Shown: positions 1-6,150 of the stretch, one piece after another
How positions within the stretch are numbered: the stretch's first letter is position 1
Layout of the letters: the number at the start of each line of letters is the position of its first letter
Assembly (NCBI GenBank): GCA_934376955.1
Contig: CAKRPJ010000073.1
Span: 1-7,950, forward strand
DNA length: 7,950 nucleotides
Reading direction: 5' to 3'
Source of the DNA: CAKRPJ01 sp934376955
GTDB taxonomy: Bacteria > Bacillota > Clostridia > Lachnospirales > Lachnospiraceae
Notes under the pieces: generated by a model
The model's input: the letters and a program-made list of their open reading frames with translations, nothing else
The model's database searches: none
What the model was told of the DNA's origin: nothing
Program-made: the position numbers and the translations under genes

Positions 1-68
1 GGTGTAGTTCAATGGTAGAACACCAGCCTTCCAAGCTGGATACGTGGGTTCGATTCCCATCACCCGCT
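1..68 (+). tRNA. tRNA-Gly (anticodon TCC), 5' end cut by the window edge
   Basis: This is a glycine tRNA that reads GGA and GGG codons. The anticodon stem CCAGC/GCTGG encloses the 7-base loop CTTCCAA, which gives anticodon TCC. The T arm (GTGGG, loop TTCGATT, CCCAT) is canonical. The 3' acceptor strand CACCCGC (61-67) pairs with the visible GGTG at 1-4, so only the first three bases (expected GCG) lie outside the window. T68 is the discriminator base and no CCA is encoded. A T-run starts directly at 68-73, but no hairpin other than the tRNA itself precedes it, so transcription may continue into the structured region downstream. Confidence 0.96.
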
Positions 69-85
69 TTTTTGTTATAGTTTTT

Positions 86-201
86 TAACCGAATCAAGTA
101 AGTCCCCTGCTTCAATTGCGAAAAGCAATAAGCAGGGGACTTGCTTGTATCAGGAGGAGTGCAAGCTCCTTCTGATAAACTGCGGAGCAGTTATTCGGTT
201 A
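86..201 (+). other. Nested palindromic element folding as a closed four-way junction
   Basis: A closing stem, AACCGAAT (87-94) with ATTCGGTT (193-200), is extended by T86:A201. It encloses three hairpins that abut each other with no unpaired base between them. Arm 1 (95-147) is an 18-bp stem with one G-T wobble pair, topped by a further 5-bp stem ATTGC/GCAAT with loop GAAAA. Arm 2 (148-177) is a 12-bp stem with one wobble pair and loop TGCAAG. Arm 3 (178-192) is a perfect 6-bp stem AACTGC/GCAGTT with loop GGA. It lies between a tRNA gene and a terminator and has no convincing ORF. It may be a structured RNA made by read-through from the tRNA, or a dispersed palindromic repeat of MITE/REP type. 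The sequence alone does not decide, and strand is assigned from the tRNA and terminator orientation. Confidence 0.7.
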
Positions 202-214
202 TGAGCAAGTAGCG

Positions 215-237
215 AAGCGGATTGCGAATATCCGCTT
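215..237 (+). other. Hairpin downstream of the four-way-junction element
   Basis: AAGCGGAT (215-222) pairs perfectly with ATCCGCTT (230-237) around the 7-base loop TGCGAAT. The 8-mer ATTGCGAA at 221-228 also occurs at 115-122 in arm 1 of the element upstream, and CAAGTA occurs at both 95-100 and 206-211. These shared words suggest that this hairpin belongs to the same repeat or RNA unit. No T-run follows, so it is not itself a terminator. Confidence 0.55.
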
Positions 238-254
238 GACCATTTCTTTTTCAT

Positions 255-316
255 GAGGGCGCTGCCCGACTGCCGGATCTTATAAGATCTGATGGTCGGG
301 CGGCGCTCTTTTTTTT
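255..316 (+). terminator. Strong intrinsic (rho-independent) terminator
   Basis: A 14-bp GC-rich stem, GGGCGCTGCCCGAC (257-270) with GTCGGGCGGCGCTC (295-308), includes two G-T wobble pairs. Its apex can fold further through GATCTT/AAGATC (276-281 with 284-289). Eight T residues follow at 309-316. No A-run precedes the stem, so it works on the + strand only. It would end transcripts coming from the tRNA-Gly and structured element, and it insulates the transporter operon from them. Confidence 0.93.
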
Positions 317-416
317 ACTCTATATAGAACAAAAAATCCCGAACGTGTTTGAGGTGTGCGCCGTTATTGTAAAAAATGACCAAAAAAAACATTATAAAGA
401 TATGTAAATAATAAAC

Positions 417-446
417 TTGACATATAATCATATATAATGATATAAT
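417..446 (+). promoter_or_regulatory. Sigma-A-type promoter of the peptide transporter operon
   Basis: A consensus -35 box TTGACA (417-422) and a consensus -10 box TATAAT (441-446) are separated by 18 bases, one more than optimal. A start site near 453 would give a leader of about 55 bases before the ATG at 509. The surrounding region (317-480) is very AT-rich and holds no supported gene. This is the only strong promoter seen before the six-gene operon. Confidence 0.8.
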
Positions 447-461
447 ACATATCATTATATA
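431..461. promoter_or_regulatory. 13-bp inverted repeat over the -10 box, candidate operator
   Basis: TATATAATGATAT (431-443) and ATATCATTATATA (449-461) are perfect inverted repeats around a 5-base centre, AATAC. The palindrome covers the -10 box and the expected start site, a classic place for a repressor operator. A protein bound here would block RNA polymerase. The GntR-family regulator encoded at 7003 is the natural candidate partner, but that is inference. The site is AT-only except for one G and one C in the arms, so low-complexity chance cannot be excluded. Confidence 0.45.
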
Positions 462-495
462 GCACGAATAAAAATCAGCAATTAGCGAAAGGGAT

Positions 496-511
496 GGGAG
501 GAATTTATATG
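496..511 (+). promoter_or_regulatory. Ribosome binding site that fixes the dppB start at 509
   Basis: GGGAGG at 496-501 sits 7 bases before the ATG at 509-511. The earlier in-frame ATG at 494-496 overlaps this site and has no Shine-Dalgarno sequence of its own. Starting there would add MGGIY, foreign to the usual DppB beginning. Confidence 0.85.
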
Positions 512-1462
512 TTTAAGTACATAATCAAAAGACTGCTATATGCGATTCCTGTATTTTTAGGAATAACATTTGCAATCTATCTTCTGATCAATCTGGCGCC
601 GGGCGGCCCGCTTTCTGTTCTGGCATCTTCCGGAGAAATGTCACTGAGCGATCTGGAGGCCCTGAAGATCTCCATGGGACTGGATAAGCCGATCGTGGTG
701 AGATATTTTATATGGCTCGGAGATCTGTTCCGGGGAGATATGGGAGTTTCCTACAGAACGAGTCAGGAGGTAAGCCTGATGATCTCCCAGAGAGTGATCC
801 CATCCTTAACTCTGACCGGAACGGGAATCATCGGCGCGGTTCTCATCGGTGTACCCCTTGGTATCATTTCTGCATATAAACAGAATTCGATCTGGGATCA
901 CATCAGCACATTTATTGCTTTTATCGGTGCATCCGTTCCGAATTTTTTCCTTAGCCTTTTACTGATCTATATACTGGCAGTAAAGCTGAAGCTGTTCCCC
1001 ACCAGCGGCATGCAGTCCTCAGGACAGGCCGGAAATATAGCGGACTTTTTAAGACATCTGGCATTGCCGGCCTTTGTATGCGGAATCCAGCCGATAGGAA
1101 ACTACATCAAGCAGACAAAATCAAGTGTGCTTGAGGTCTTAAATGAGGAATACATAAAGACAGCAAGATCGAAAGGACTTACCAATACAGTTATCGTTTT
1201 AAAGCACGCCTTCCGCAATGCGCTGATTCCGGTCGTAACGACCATCAGCCTTACGATCCCATTCCTGATCGGCGGTGCCGTTGTGACGGAGCAGATCTTT
1301 GCATGGCCGGGAATCGGAAGCCTTATGATCACCGCAATCACCGGCCGTGATTATCCGGTCATTATGGGAGTCGCAGTGATGATATGCGGAGTCGTTCTTG
1401 TAGCAAACCTGATACTGGATCTTATTTATGCGGCGCTGGATCCGAGAATTAAATTTAAGTAA
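509..1462 (+). CDS. dppB: Peptide ABC transporter permease, DppB/OppB type
   Basis: This is one of two inner-membrane subunits that form the channel of a family 5 (peptide/opine/nickel) ABC importer. The 317-residue product is of normal length. It opens with the typical MFKYIIKRLLYAIPVFLG and a first membrane helix (about 10-31), followed by a soluble segment holding GLDKPIVVRY (57-66). Further membrane segments lie near 102-123, 135-157, 184-200, 237-265 and 287-310. The cytoplasmic coupling loop that docks on the ATPase is at about 214-243 (EYIKTARSKGL, then HAFRNALIPV). FAWPGIG (264-270) and the end YAALDPRIK (307-315) are family hallmarks. An in-frame ATG at 494 lies upstream, but the ribosome binding site GGGAGG (496-501) falls after it and 7 bases before ATG 509, so 509 is preferred. 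First gene of the operon; 12 bases separate it from the next. Confidence 0.95.
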   Translation: MFKYIIKRLLYAIPVFLGITFAIYLLINLAPGGPLSVLASSGEMSLSDLEALKISMGLDKPIVVRYFIWLGDLFRGDMGVSYRTSQEVSLMISQRVIPSLTLTGTGIIGAVLIGVPLGIISAYKQNSIWDHISTFIAFIGASVPNFFLSLLLIYILAVKLKLFPTSGMQSSGQAGNIADFLRHLALPAFVCGIQPIGNYIKQTKSSVLEVLNEEYIKTARSKGLTNTVIVLKHAFRNALIPVVTTISLTIPFLIGGAVVTEQIFAWPGIGSLMITAITGRDYPVIMGVAVMICGVVLVANLILDLIYAALDPRIKFK

Positions 1463-1474
1463 AGGAGGGGCGTC

Positions 1475-2329
1475 ATGAAAAAAATATTAAGCAATAAATC
1501 AGTAAAGAAATTTTTGCACAATAAAAAAGCCATGCTGGGTTTGTTTATTGTTTTGTTCCTTGTTTTGGCGGTGACACTTCTTCCGGTATTTATGGATCTG
1601 GATCCCTATACGACAGACAAGGCAGCCGGATTTAATAAGGGCCCGTCAGCCGGACATCTTTTCGGTACAGATGATGTAGGACGCGACCTGTTTGCAAGAC
1701 TTCTCTACGGCGGCAGGATTTCCCTGTTTGTCGGGATCACCTCAACGATCATTTCCGTTCTTGTCGGTATTCCGCTGGGACTGGTGGCAGGCTACTTCAG
1801 AGGCGCGGCAGAATCGATCATCATGCGTACCGCAGATGCATTTATGTCATTCCCGTCCATGGTACTGATCCTTGTTCTTGTGGCAGTTTTTGGCCCGTCT
1901 ATCCTTACGGTAACGGTCGTGATCGGTGTGCTGGGCTGGACGGCGATCGCAAAGCTGATCTACGGAAATGTTCTCTCGATCCGAGAGCAGGAATATATAC
2001 AGGCGGCAAAGACAGCGGGTATCCCAACAGTTAAGATCCTGTTTTCCGAGGTACTTCCCAATGCGATCCCACCGGTGTGGGCGAATATATCCTTCCGTGT
2101 CGCCGGTGCGATCCTGACAGAATCCTCCCTGAGCTTTTTGGGAATGGGCGTACAGACACCGCAGGCTTCATGGGGAAATATCATCTTTGCAGCCCAGAAT
2201 CTTCTGGTGCTGACAGCCAGACCGTGGGTATGGCTTCCACCGGGAATCTGTATCATCCTTGTGGTAATCGGATTTAACTTCATCGGTGAGGGAGTGAGAA
2301 GTGCTCTGGATCCGAAGACCCGGGAATAG
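1475..2329 (+). CDS. dppC: Peptide ABC transporter permease, DppC/OppC type
   Basis: This is the second channel subunit of the importer, paired with the DppB-type protein. The 284 residues have the usual DppC plan: a short basic N-terminal tail with HNKKAMLGL (15-23), membrane helix 1 (about 20-40), then the marker HLFGTDDVGRDLFARLLYG (61-79). Further membrane segments lie near 85-107, 126-153, 202-220 and 255-272. The ATPase-coupling loop is at about 173-201 (EYIQAAKTAGI, then EVLPNAIPPV). LSFLGMGVQTPQASWG (219-234) and NFIGEGVRSALDP (268-280) are strong subfamily signatures. The AAGGAGGGG site just after the dppB stop overlaps its last base and lies close before this ATG, so the two genes are translated in tandem. 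The MKK... start is conventional. Confidence 0.95.
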   Translation: MKKILSNKSVKKFLHNKKAMLGLFIVLFLVLAVTLLPVFMDLDPYTTDKAAGFNKGPSAGHLFGTDDVGRDLFARLLYGGRISLFVGITSTIISVLVGIPLGLVAGYFRGAAESIIMRTADAFMSFPSMVLILVLVAVFGPSILTVTVVIGVLGWTAIAKLIYGNVLSIREQEYIQAAKTAGIPTVKILFSEVLPNAIPPVWANISFRVAGAILTESSLSFLGMGVQTPQASWGNIIFAAQNLLVLTARPWVWLPPGICIILVVIGFNFIGEGVRSALDPKTRE

Positions 2330-2358
2330 GAAAAGGCAGATAAGCTTCTTGTTCAGTT

Positions 2359-2393
2359 CCTTCTTAAAAATAGCAGAGGATATTATAAGAAGG
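2359..2393 (+). other. Hairpin between the permease genes and the binding-protein gene
   Basis: CCTTCTTA (2359-2366) pairs perfectly with TAAGAAGG (2386-2393) across a 19-base, AT-rich loop. It sits in the 113-base gap (2330-2442), the longest inside the operon. No T-run follows, so it is not a terminator. It may be an RNA processing or stabilising element that lets the binding-protein message accumulate above the permease message, which is known in some binding-protein operons. Here that is inference from position. Confidence 0.4.
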
Positions 2394-2442
2394 GCCGATA
2401 GAGATAAAGAAATAAGGAATTATATGAAAGGAGAACGTTATT

Positions 2443-4122
2443 ATGAGAAAGACAACACGACAGATCGCAAGCGTTATGCTTGCAGCAGCTATGGCCTGCA
2501 GCCTTCTTTCCGGATGTGGCGGAGGAGCAGACAATAAGACTGCAGAATCTACAGCATCGACCGGAAACACCACAGAGGAGAGCTCTGCCAAAGCAGAAGA
2601 TACAAAGGCCGATGCACAGGAAAACACGGACTATTCCGATGATGTCATCGTATACGGCATGACACAGGCATGGGATACGATCAATCCCTATGGCTCCTCT
2701 ACCGGTTCTATTTATCAGAACCTTGTCTGCGATAAGCTGTATGACCGTCTTGCTTTTATCGAGGAGGCAGGAACCGGCGTAAGCCCGCGCGGAGCAAAAA
2801 GCTGGGAAATGGCGGATGAAGGAAAAGCAGTCATCTTCCATCTGGATGAAAATGCAAAATGGCATGATGGTGAGCCGGTTACAGCAAACGACTGGGTATA
2901 TACAGCACGCCTGATCACAAATCCGAAATTTGATTATGGTTTAAGAAGTGAATTTAATACATGGGCCGGAACGGACGATACCGGTGTTGAAGTTTCCGAA
3001 AATTCAGTCGGAATGGAAGCTCTGGACGATTACACCTTAAAGATGACATTAAAGAATGTAATGCCGGCAGAAGACTGGCTGATCCTTCATAACAAGTATT
3101 ACTACGTTCTTCCGGAGCATCTTTTAAAGGATATCGCACCGGAAAACATGAAAGAGGATGCCTTCTGGAAATCTCCGGTAGGATCCGGACCGTGTACCTT
3201 TATTTCTGAGCTTTCCGGAAGTGAATTACAGCTCGGTTCCTTTGCGGATTATCATCTCGGCGCTCCGAAGTGGGGCAAGCTGGTGCTTAAGGTGATCGCT
3301 GCTACCAATACGATCACTTCTATCGCTGCCGGTGAGATGGATGGCTTCTTCCAGAACCCGACTGTAGACGATGCTATGGCAGCAAAAGATATGGGAATGG
3401 ATGTAGAGCAGTCCGAAAATCCGGTAAGTACAGCGATCTTCCTTATCAACAACCAGAATGTACCGGATAAGAGAGTCCGTCAGGCAATGAGCTATGCGAT
3501 CGATAAGGAGCTGTTAGTTGAGCAGAGCCTTCAGGGACATGGCGTTCCGTCCACCACATGCATTATCCCGGGATCCGAATATGACTGCGGAATCAAGTGG
3601 GAGAGAAACGTAGATAAGGCAAAAGAGCTTCTTACAGAGGCAGGCTGGGATTCCGGTAAAGTTCTTCACATGGTCGTAACATCCGCAAGAGAGAGTATGG
3701 CAGCCGTTATCCAGCAGAACCTTGCAGAGGCAGGCATCAACATCGAAGTGCAGACAGTAGAGCTTGCAACTATGTTCGCAGGACTTCAGGATGGTACATA
3801 TGATCTTGGTATCTGCGGTTCCACCGCTATGGGTTATCCGTTATGGATGTCCGGATACTATGACAACAAGAATGCTACATATTGCCAGATTACAGATACA
3901 AAGTTTGCAGAGATCCAGGATGCGATCGCATCAGAGACAGATGAAACAAAGAGAAAAGAGCTGATCAATCAGTATCAGGAGCTGCTCTATGATGAAATGC
4001 CGTTAGTAATGCTGTATCACGGATATCTGTATAATGTAAAGTCAGATCGCTTCCAGGGCTACAACCCATTCGAGAGCGGTGTAAACAACCAGAAGGTATG
4101 GGAATGGTCTGTATCTAAGTAA
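2443..4122 (+). CDS. Peptide ABC transporter substrate-binding lipoprotein (family 5 SBP)
   Basis: This extracellular solute receptor delivers its ligand to the DppBC-type channel. The 559 residues start with a lipoprotein signal peptide: basic MRKTTR, a hydrophobic core, and lipobox LLSGC with Cys25 as the lipidated residue. Next comes an acidic, Ser/Thr/Ala-rich tether (about 30-65), typical of Gram-positive lipoproteins held near the membrane. The mature fold starts around DDVIVYGM (66-73). Family 5 markers are WHDGEPVTANDWVYT (140-154), GSGPCTF (247-253) and VRQAMSYAIDKELL (345-358). KAKELLTEAGW (392-402) is also typical. The family binds di- and oligopeptides, and some members bind nickel, heme, glutathione or sugars; the ligand here cannot be read off. 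AAAGGAG (2427-2433) lies 9 bases before the ATG. Placing the binding protein third, after the permeases, is less common than first. Confidence 0.93.
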   Translation: MRKTTRQIASVMLAAAMACSLLSGCGGGADNKTAESTASTGNTTEESSAKAEDTKADAQENTDYSDDVIVYGMTQAWDTINPYGSSTGSIYQNLVCDKLYDRLAFIEEAGTGVSPRGAKSWEMADEGKAVIFHLDENAKWHDGEPVTANDWVYTARLITNPKFDYGLRSEFNTWAGTDDTGVEVSENSVGMEALDDYTLKMTLKNVMPAEDWLILHNKYYYVLPEHLLKDIAPENMKEDAFWKSPVGSGPCTFISELSGSELQLGSFADYHLGAPKWGKLVLKVIAATNTITSIAAGEMDGFFQNPTVDDAMAAKDMGMDVEQSENPVSTAIFLINNQNVPDKRVRQAMSYAIDKELLVEQSLQGHGVPSTTCIIPGSEYDCGIKWERNVDKAKELLTEAGWDSGKVLHMVVTSARESMAAVIQQNLAEAGINIEVQTVELATMFAGLQDGTYDLGICGSTAMGYPLWMSGYYDNKNATYCQITDTKFAEIQDAIASETDETKRKELINQYQELLYDEMPLVMLYHGYLYNVKSDRFQGYNPFESGVNNQKVWEWSVSK

Positions 4123-4134
4123 AAAGATAATTGC

Positions 4135-4151
4135 AGGAGGGAAAGCAGATG
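4135..4151 (+). promoter_or_regulatory. Ribosome binding site that fixes the dppD start at 4149
   Basis: AGGAGGG (4135-4141) lies 7 bases before ATG 4149-4151. An in-frame TTG at 4131 would place the Shine-Dalgarno sequence inside the gene, so the 4149 start (MGDKLLEIK) is chosen. Confidence 0.85.
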
Positions 4152-5138
4152 GGAGATAAATTGCTGGAGATAAAAAAGCTGAAAGTCTCTTTTAATGTCG
4201 GAAAGAAAAAGCTTACGGCAGTGGAAAATGTAGAATTTTCTCTGGATCAGGGAAAGATCATTGGAATCGTAGGAGAGTCCGGATGTGGAAAAAGTGTGAC
4301 AGCAACTTCTATTTTACGGCTTGTCCCTCCTGCGGTATGTGTGATAGACGAAAACAGTGAGATCCTGTTTAAAGGAGAAGATCTTACCAAGGCATCTGAG
4401 GCACGGATGCGGGAGATCCGCGGAAATGAAATTTCCATGATCTTTCAGGAGCCGATGTCATCGCTGAATCCGGTATACCGGATCGGCGATCAGATGATGG
4501 AGATGATCCGTACCCACAATAAAGAAATATCCAAGGCTGACGCCCTGAAGCAATGTGTGGAGATGCTGAAGCGTGTCGGGATCCCTTCACCGGAACAGAG
4601 GGTGAAGGAATTTCCGCACCAGCTTTCCGGAGGAATGCGCCAGAGAGTCATGATCGCAATGGCACTCTTATGTAATCCGAAGCTTTTGATCGCGGATGAA
4701 CCGACAACAGCGCTGGATGTAACGATTCAGGCACAGATCTTAAGAATTATTAAAAAGCTGACGAAGGAATCCAATACCTCTGTTATTCTTATCACCCATG
4801 ATATGGGCGTTGTGGCAGAGACCGCAGATAACGTTATGGTCATGTACGCAGGAAAATCCGTGGAATACGGAACGGTTGAGGAGATCTTCGATCATCCGAT
4901 GCATCCGTATACGATCGGACTTTTACGGTCGATCCCTAAGCTTGGAAGCGGACAGGAGGGCCATTTGTATACGATCGAAGGAACGGTTCCGGGGCTGGAT
5001 GAGATGCCGAAGGGCTGCCGCTTCTGCACAAGATGCGAGCATGCCACAGAGCGCTGCAGACAGGAGGATCCGGGCATGAGACGTGCAGGAGGACATCAGG
5101 TACGCTGTTTCCTGTATGGAGAGGAGGGTGAAAAATAA
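4149..5138 (+). CDS. dppD: Peptide ABC transporter ATPase, DppD/OppD type
   Basis: This cytoplasmic ATPase subunit powers uptake together with the DppF-type partner. In its 329 residues the ABC motifs are complete: Walker A GESGCGKS (42-49), Q-loop Gln100 in MIFQEPMSSLNP, signature LSGGM (159-163), Walker B LLIADE (179-184) with catalytic Glu184, and switch His217 in ITHD. The C-terminal oligopeptide/dipeptide-transporter region (about 235-325) contains HPYTIGLL and a cysteine cluster: Cys290, 293, 296 and 303 (spacing CX2CX2CX6C) plus Cys320. Related DppD/OppD proteins are reported to hold a [4Fe-4S] cluster in this region, so the same is likely here. The stop overlaps the next start by one base (TAATG), indicating translational coupling with the partner ATPase. 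Confidence 0.95.
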   Translation: MGDKLLEIKKLKVSFNVGKKKLTAVENVEFSLDQGKIIGIVGESGCGKSVTATSILRLVPPAVCVIDENSEILFKGEDLTKASEARMREIRGNEISMIFQEPMSSLNPVYRIGDQMMEMIRTHNKEISKADALKQCVEMLKRVGIPSPEQRVKEFPHQLSGGMRQRVMIAMALLCNPKLLIADEPTTALDVTIQAQILRIIKKLTKESNTSVILITHDMGVVAETADNVMVMYAGKSVEYGTVEEIFDHPMHPYTIGLLRSIPKLGSGQEGHLYTIEGTVPGLDEMPKGCRFCTRCEHATERCRQEDPGMRRAGGHQVRCFLYGEEGEK

Positions 5139-6115
5139 TGGAAGCGCCATTACTTGAAATTCGTGATGCAAAGAAATATTTTCCGGTAAAGAAAGTCAGA
5201 AATGGAGAGGATATCGTTGTCAAAGCAGTCGACCAGATCGATCTTACGGTTAATCAGGGTGAGATACTGGGGCTGGTAGGAGAATCCGGCTGCGGAAAAT
5301 CCACACTGGGAAAAACGATCATCAAACTTCACGAGATCACAGGCGGAAATATCTTTTTCCACGGGGAAGATATCACCCACTATTCAGAAAAACAGATGCG
5401 CCCGCTCCGGGAGAAGATTCAGATGATCTTTCAGGACCCTTACGCATCGTTAAATCCTAAAAAGAAGGTTGTTCAGTCTGTCATGGCCCCTTTAAACGTG
5501 TCAAAAAAATACACGCAGGAGGAAAAACTTCAGAAAGTCAAAAACATGCTGAAGGAGGTAGGCCTTGATGAGAAGTATTTGGACAAGTATCCTCATGAAA
5601 TGTCAGGAGGACAGAGACAGAGAGTCGTGATCGCCCGTGCCCTCATCAATGATCCGGAGATCGTGATCTGTGATGAACCTGTTTCTGCATTGGACGTGTC
5701 TGTTCGTTCTCAGGTACTGAATCTGTTAAAGGATCTGCAGAAAAAGAGAAATCTTACCTATATTTTTATTTCTCATGACCTTAGTGTGGTAGAATATCTG
5801 TGTGACAGAGTCGCAGTTATGTATCTGGGCAGGATCATGGAGCTTGCAGATAAAAAGCCGCTGTTTGAAGCTCCGCTTCATCCCTACACAAAGGCGCTGC
5901 TTTCAGCAATCCCGGTTCCGGATATTCATGCCAAAAAGGAAGAAATCATCCTGGAGGGAGAGGTTCCCAGCCCGTTAAACCCGCCCAAGGGATGTCTGTT
6001 CAGTACCAGATGTGCTTATGCGACAGAACGATGCCATAAGGAGGCTCCGGCTCTTAAGGAGCTGGTGGATCCTAATGGAAATAAACGGAGCGTTGCCTGC
6101 TTTCTTCATCAGTAA
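5138..6115 (+). CDS. dppF: Peptide ABC transporter ATPase, DppF/OppF type
   Basis: This is the second ATPase of the importer and forms a heterodimer with the DppD-type subunit. In its 325 residues the motifs are intact: Walker A GESGCGKS (48-55), Q-loop Gln99 in MIFQDPYASLNP, signature MSGGQ (155-159), Walker B IVICDE (175-180) with Glu180, and His213 in ISHD. YFPVKK (14-19) and LHPYTKALLSAIPVPD (247-262) mark it as OppF/DppF rather than OppD. The C-terminal region keeps Cys286, 292, 299 and 321, but Ser289 stands where the DppD partner has its second cluster cysteine. Both ATP sites therefore look catalytically competent. GAGGAGGG (5121-5128), inside the end of dppD, serves as ribosome binding site 9 bases before this start. 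Confidence 0.95.
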   Translation: MEAPLLEIRDAKKYFPVKKVRNGEDIVVKAVDQIDLTVNQGEILGLVGESGCGKSTLGKTIIKLHEITGGNIFFHGEDITHYSEKQMRPLREKIQMIFQDPYASLNPKKKVVQSVMAPLNVSKKYTQEEKLQKVKNMLKEVGLDEKYLDKYPHEMSGGQRQRVVIARALINDPEIVICDEPVSALDVSVRSQVLNLLKDLQKKRNLTYIFISHDLSVVEYLCDRVAVMYLGRIMELADKKPLFEAPLHPYTKALLSAIPVPDIHAKKEEIILEGEVPSPLNPPKGCLFSTRCAYATERCHKEAPALKELVDPNGNKRSVACFLHQ

Positions 6116-6150
6116 GAGCAGCGGGCTTTTCAAACGGAGGATATGGAATT

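Noticed and set aside
68..73. T-run after the first tRNA as an intrinsic terminator
   Set aside because: No hairpin other than the tRNA acceptor stem precedes it, and a far stronger terminator exists at 255-316.
86..237. CRISPR array or T-box riboswitch in the structured region
   Set aside because: There are no regularly spaced direct repeats and no T-box sequence. The pairing is nested and intramolecular, and the region is cut off from the operon by the terminator at 255-316.
494..508. Longer dppB start at ATG 494
   Set aside because: The Shine-Dalgarno sequence lies after this ATG and is ideally placed for ATG 509; the extra residues MGGIY do not fit the family's usual N-terminus.
2383..2865. 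160-codon open frame on the minus strand across the start of the binding-protein gene
   Set aside because: It overlaps a clear family 5 binding-protein gene and its upstream gap, has a low-complexity Cys/Ser-rich translation and no recognisable domain. It is a shadow frame.
4131..4148. TTG start at 4131 for the dppD ATPase gene
   Set aside because: The strong AGGAGGG site would fall inside the gene, and ATG 4149 is correctly spaced from it.
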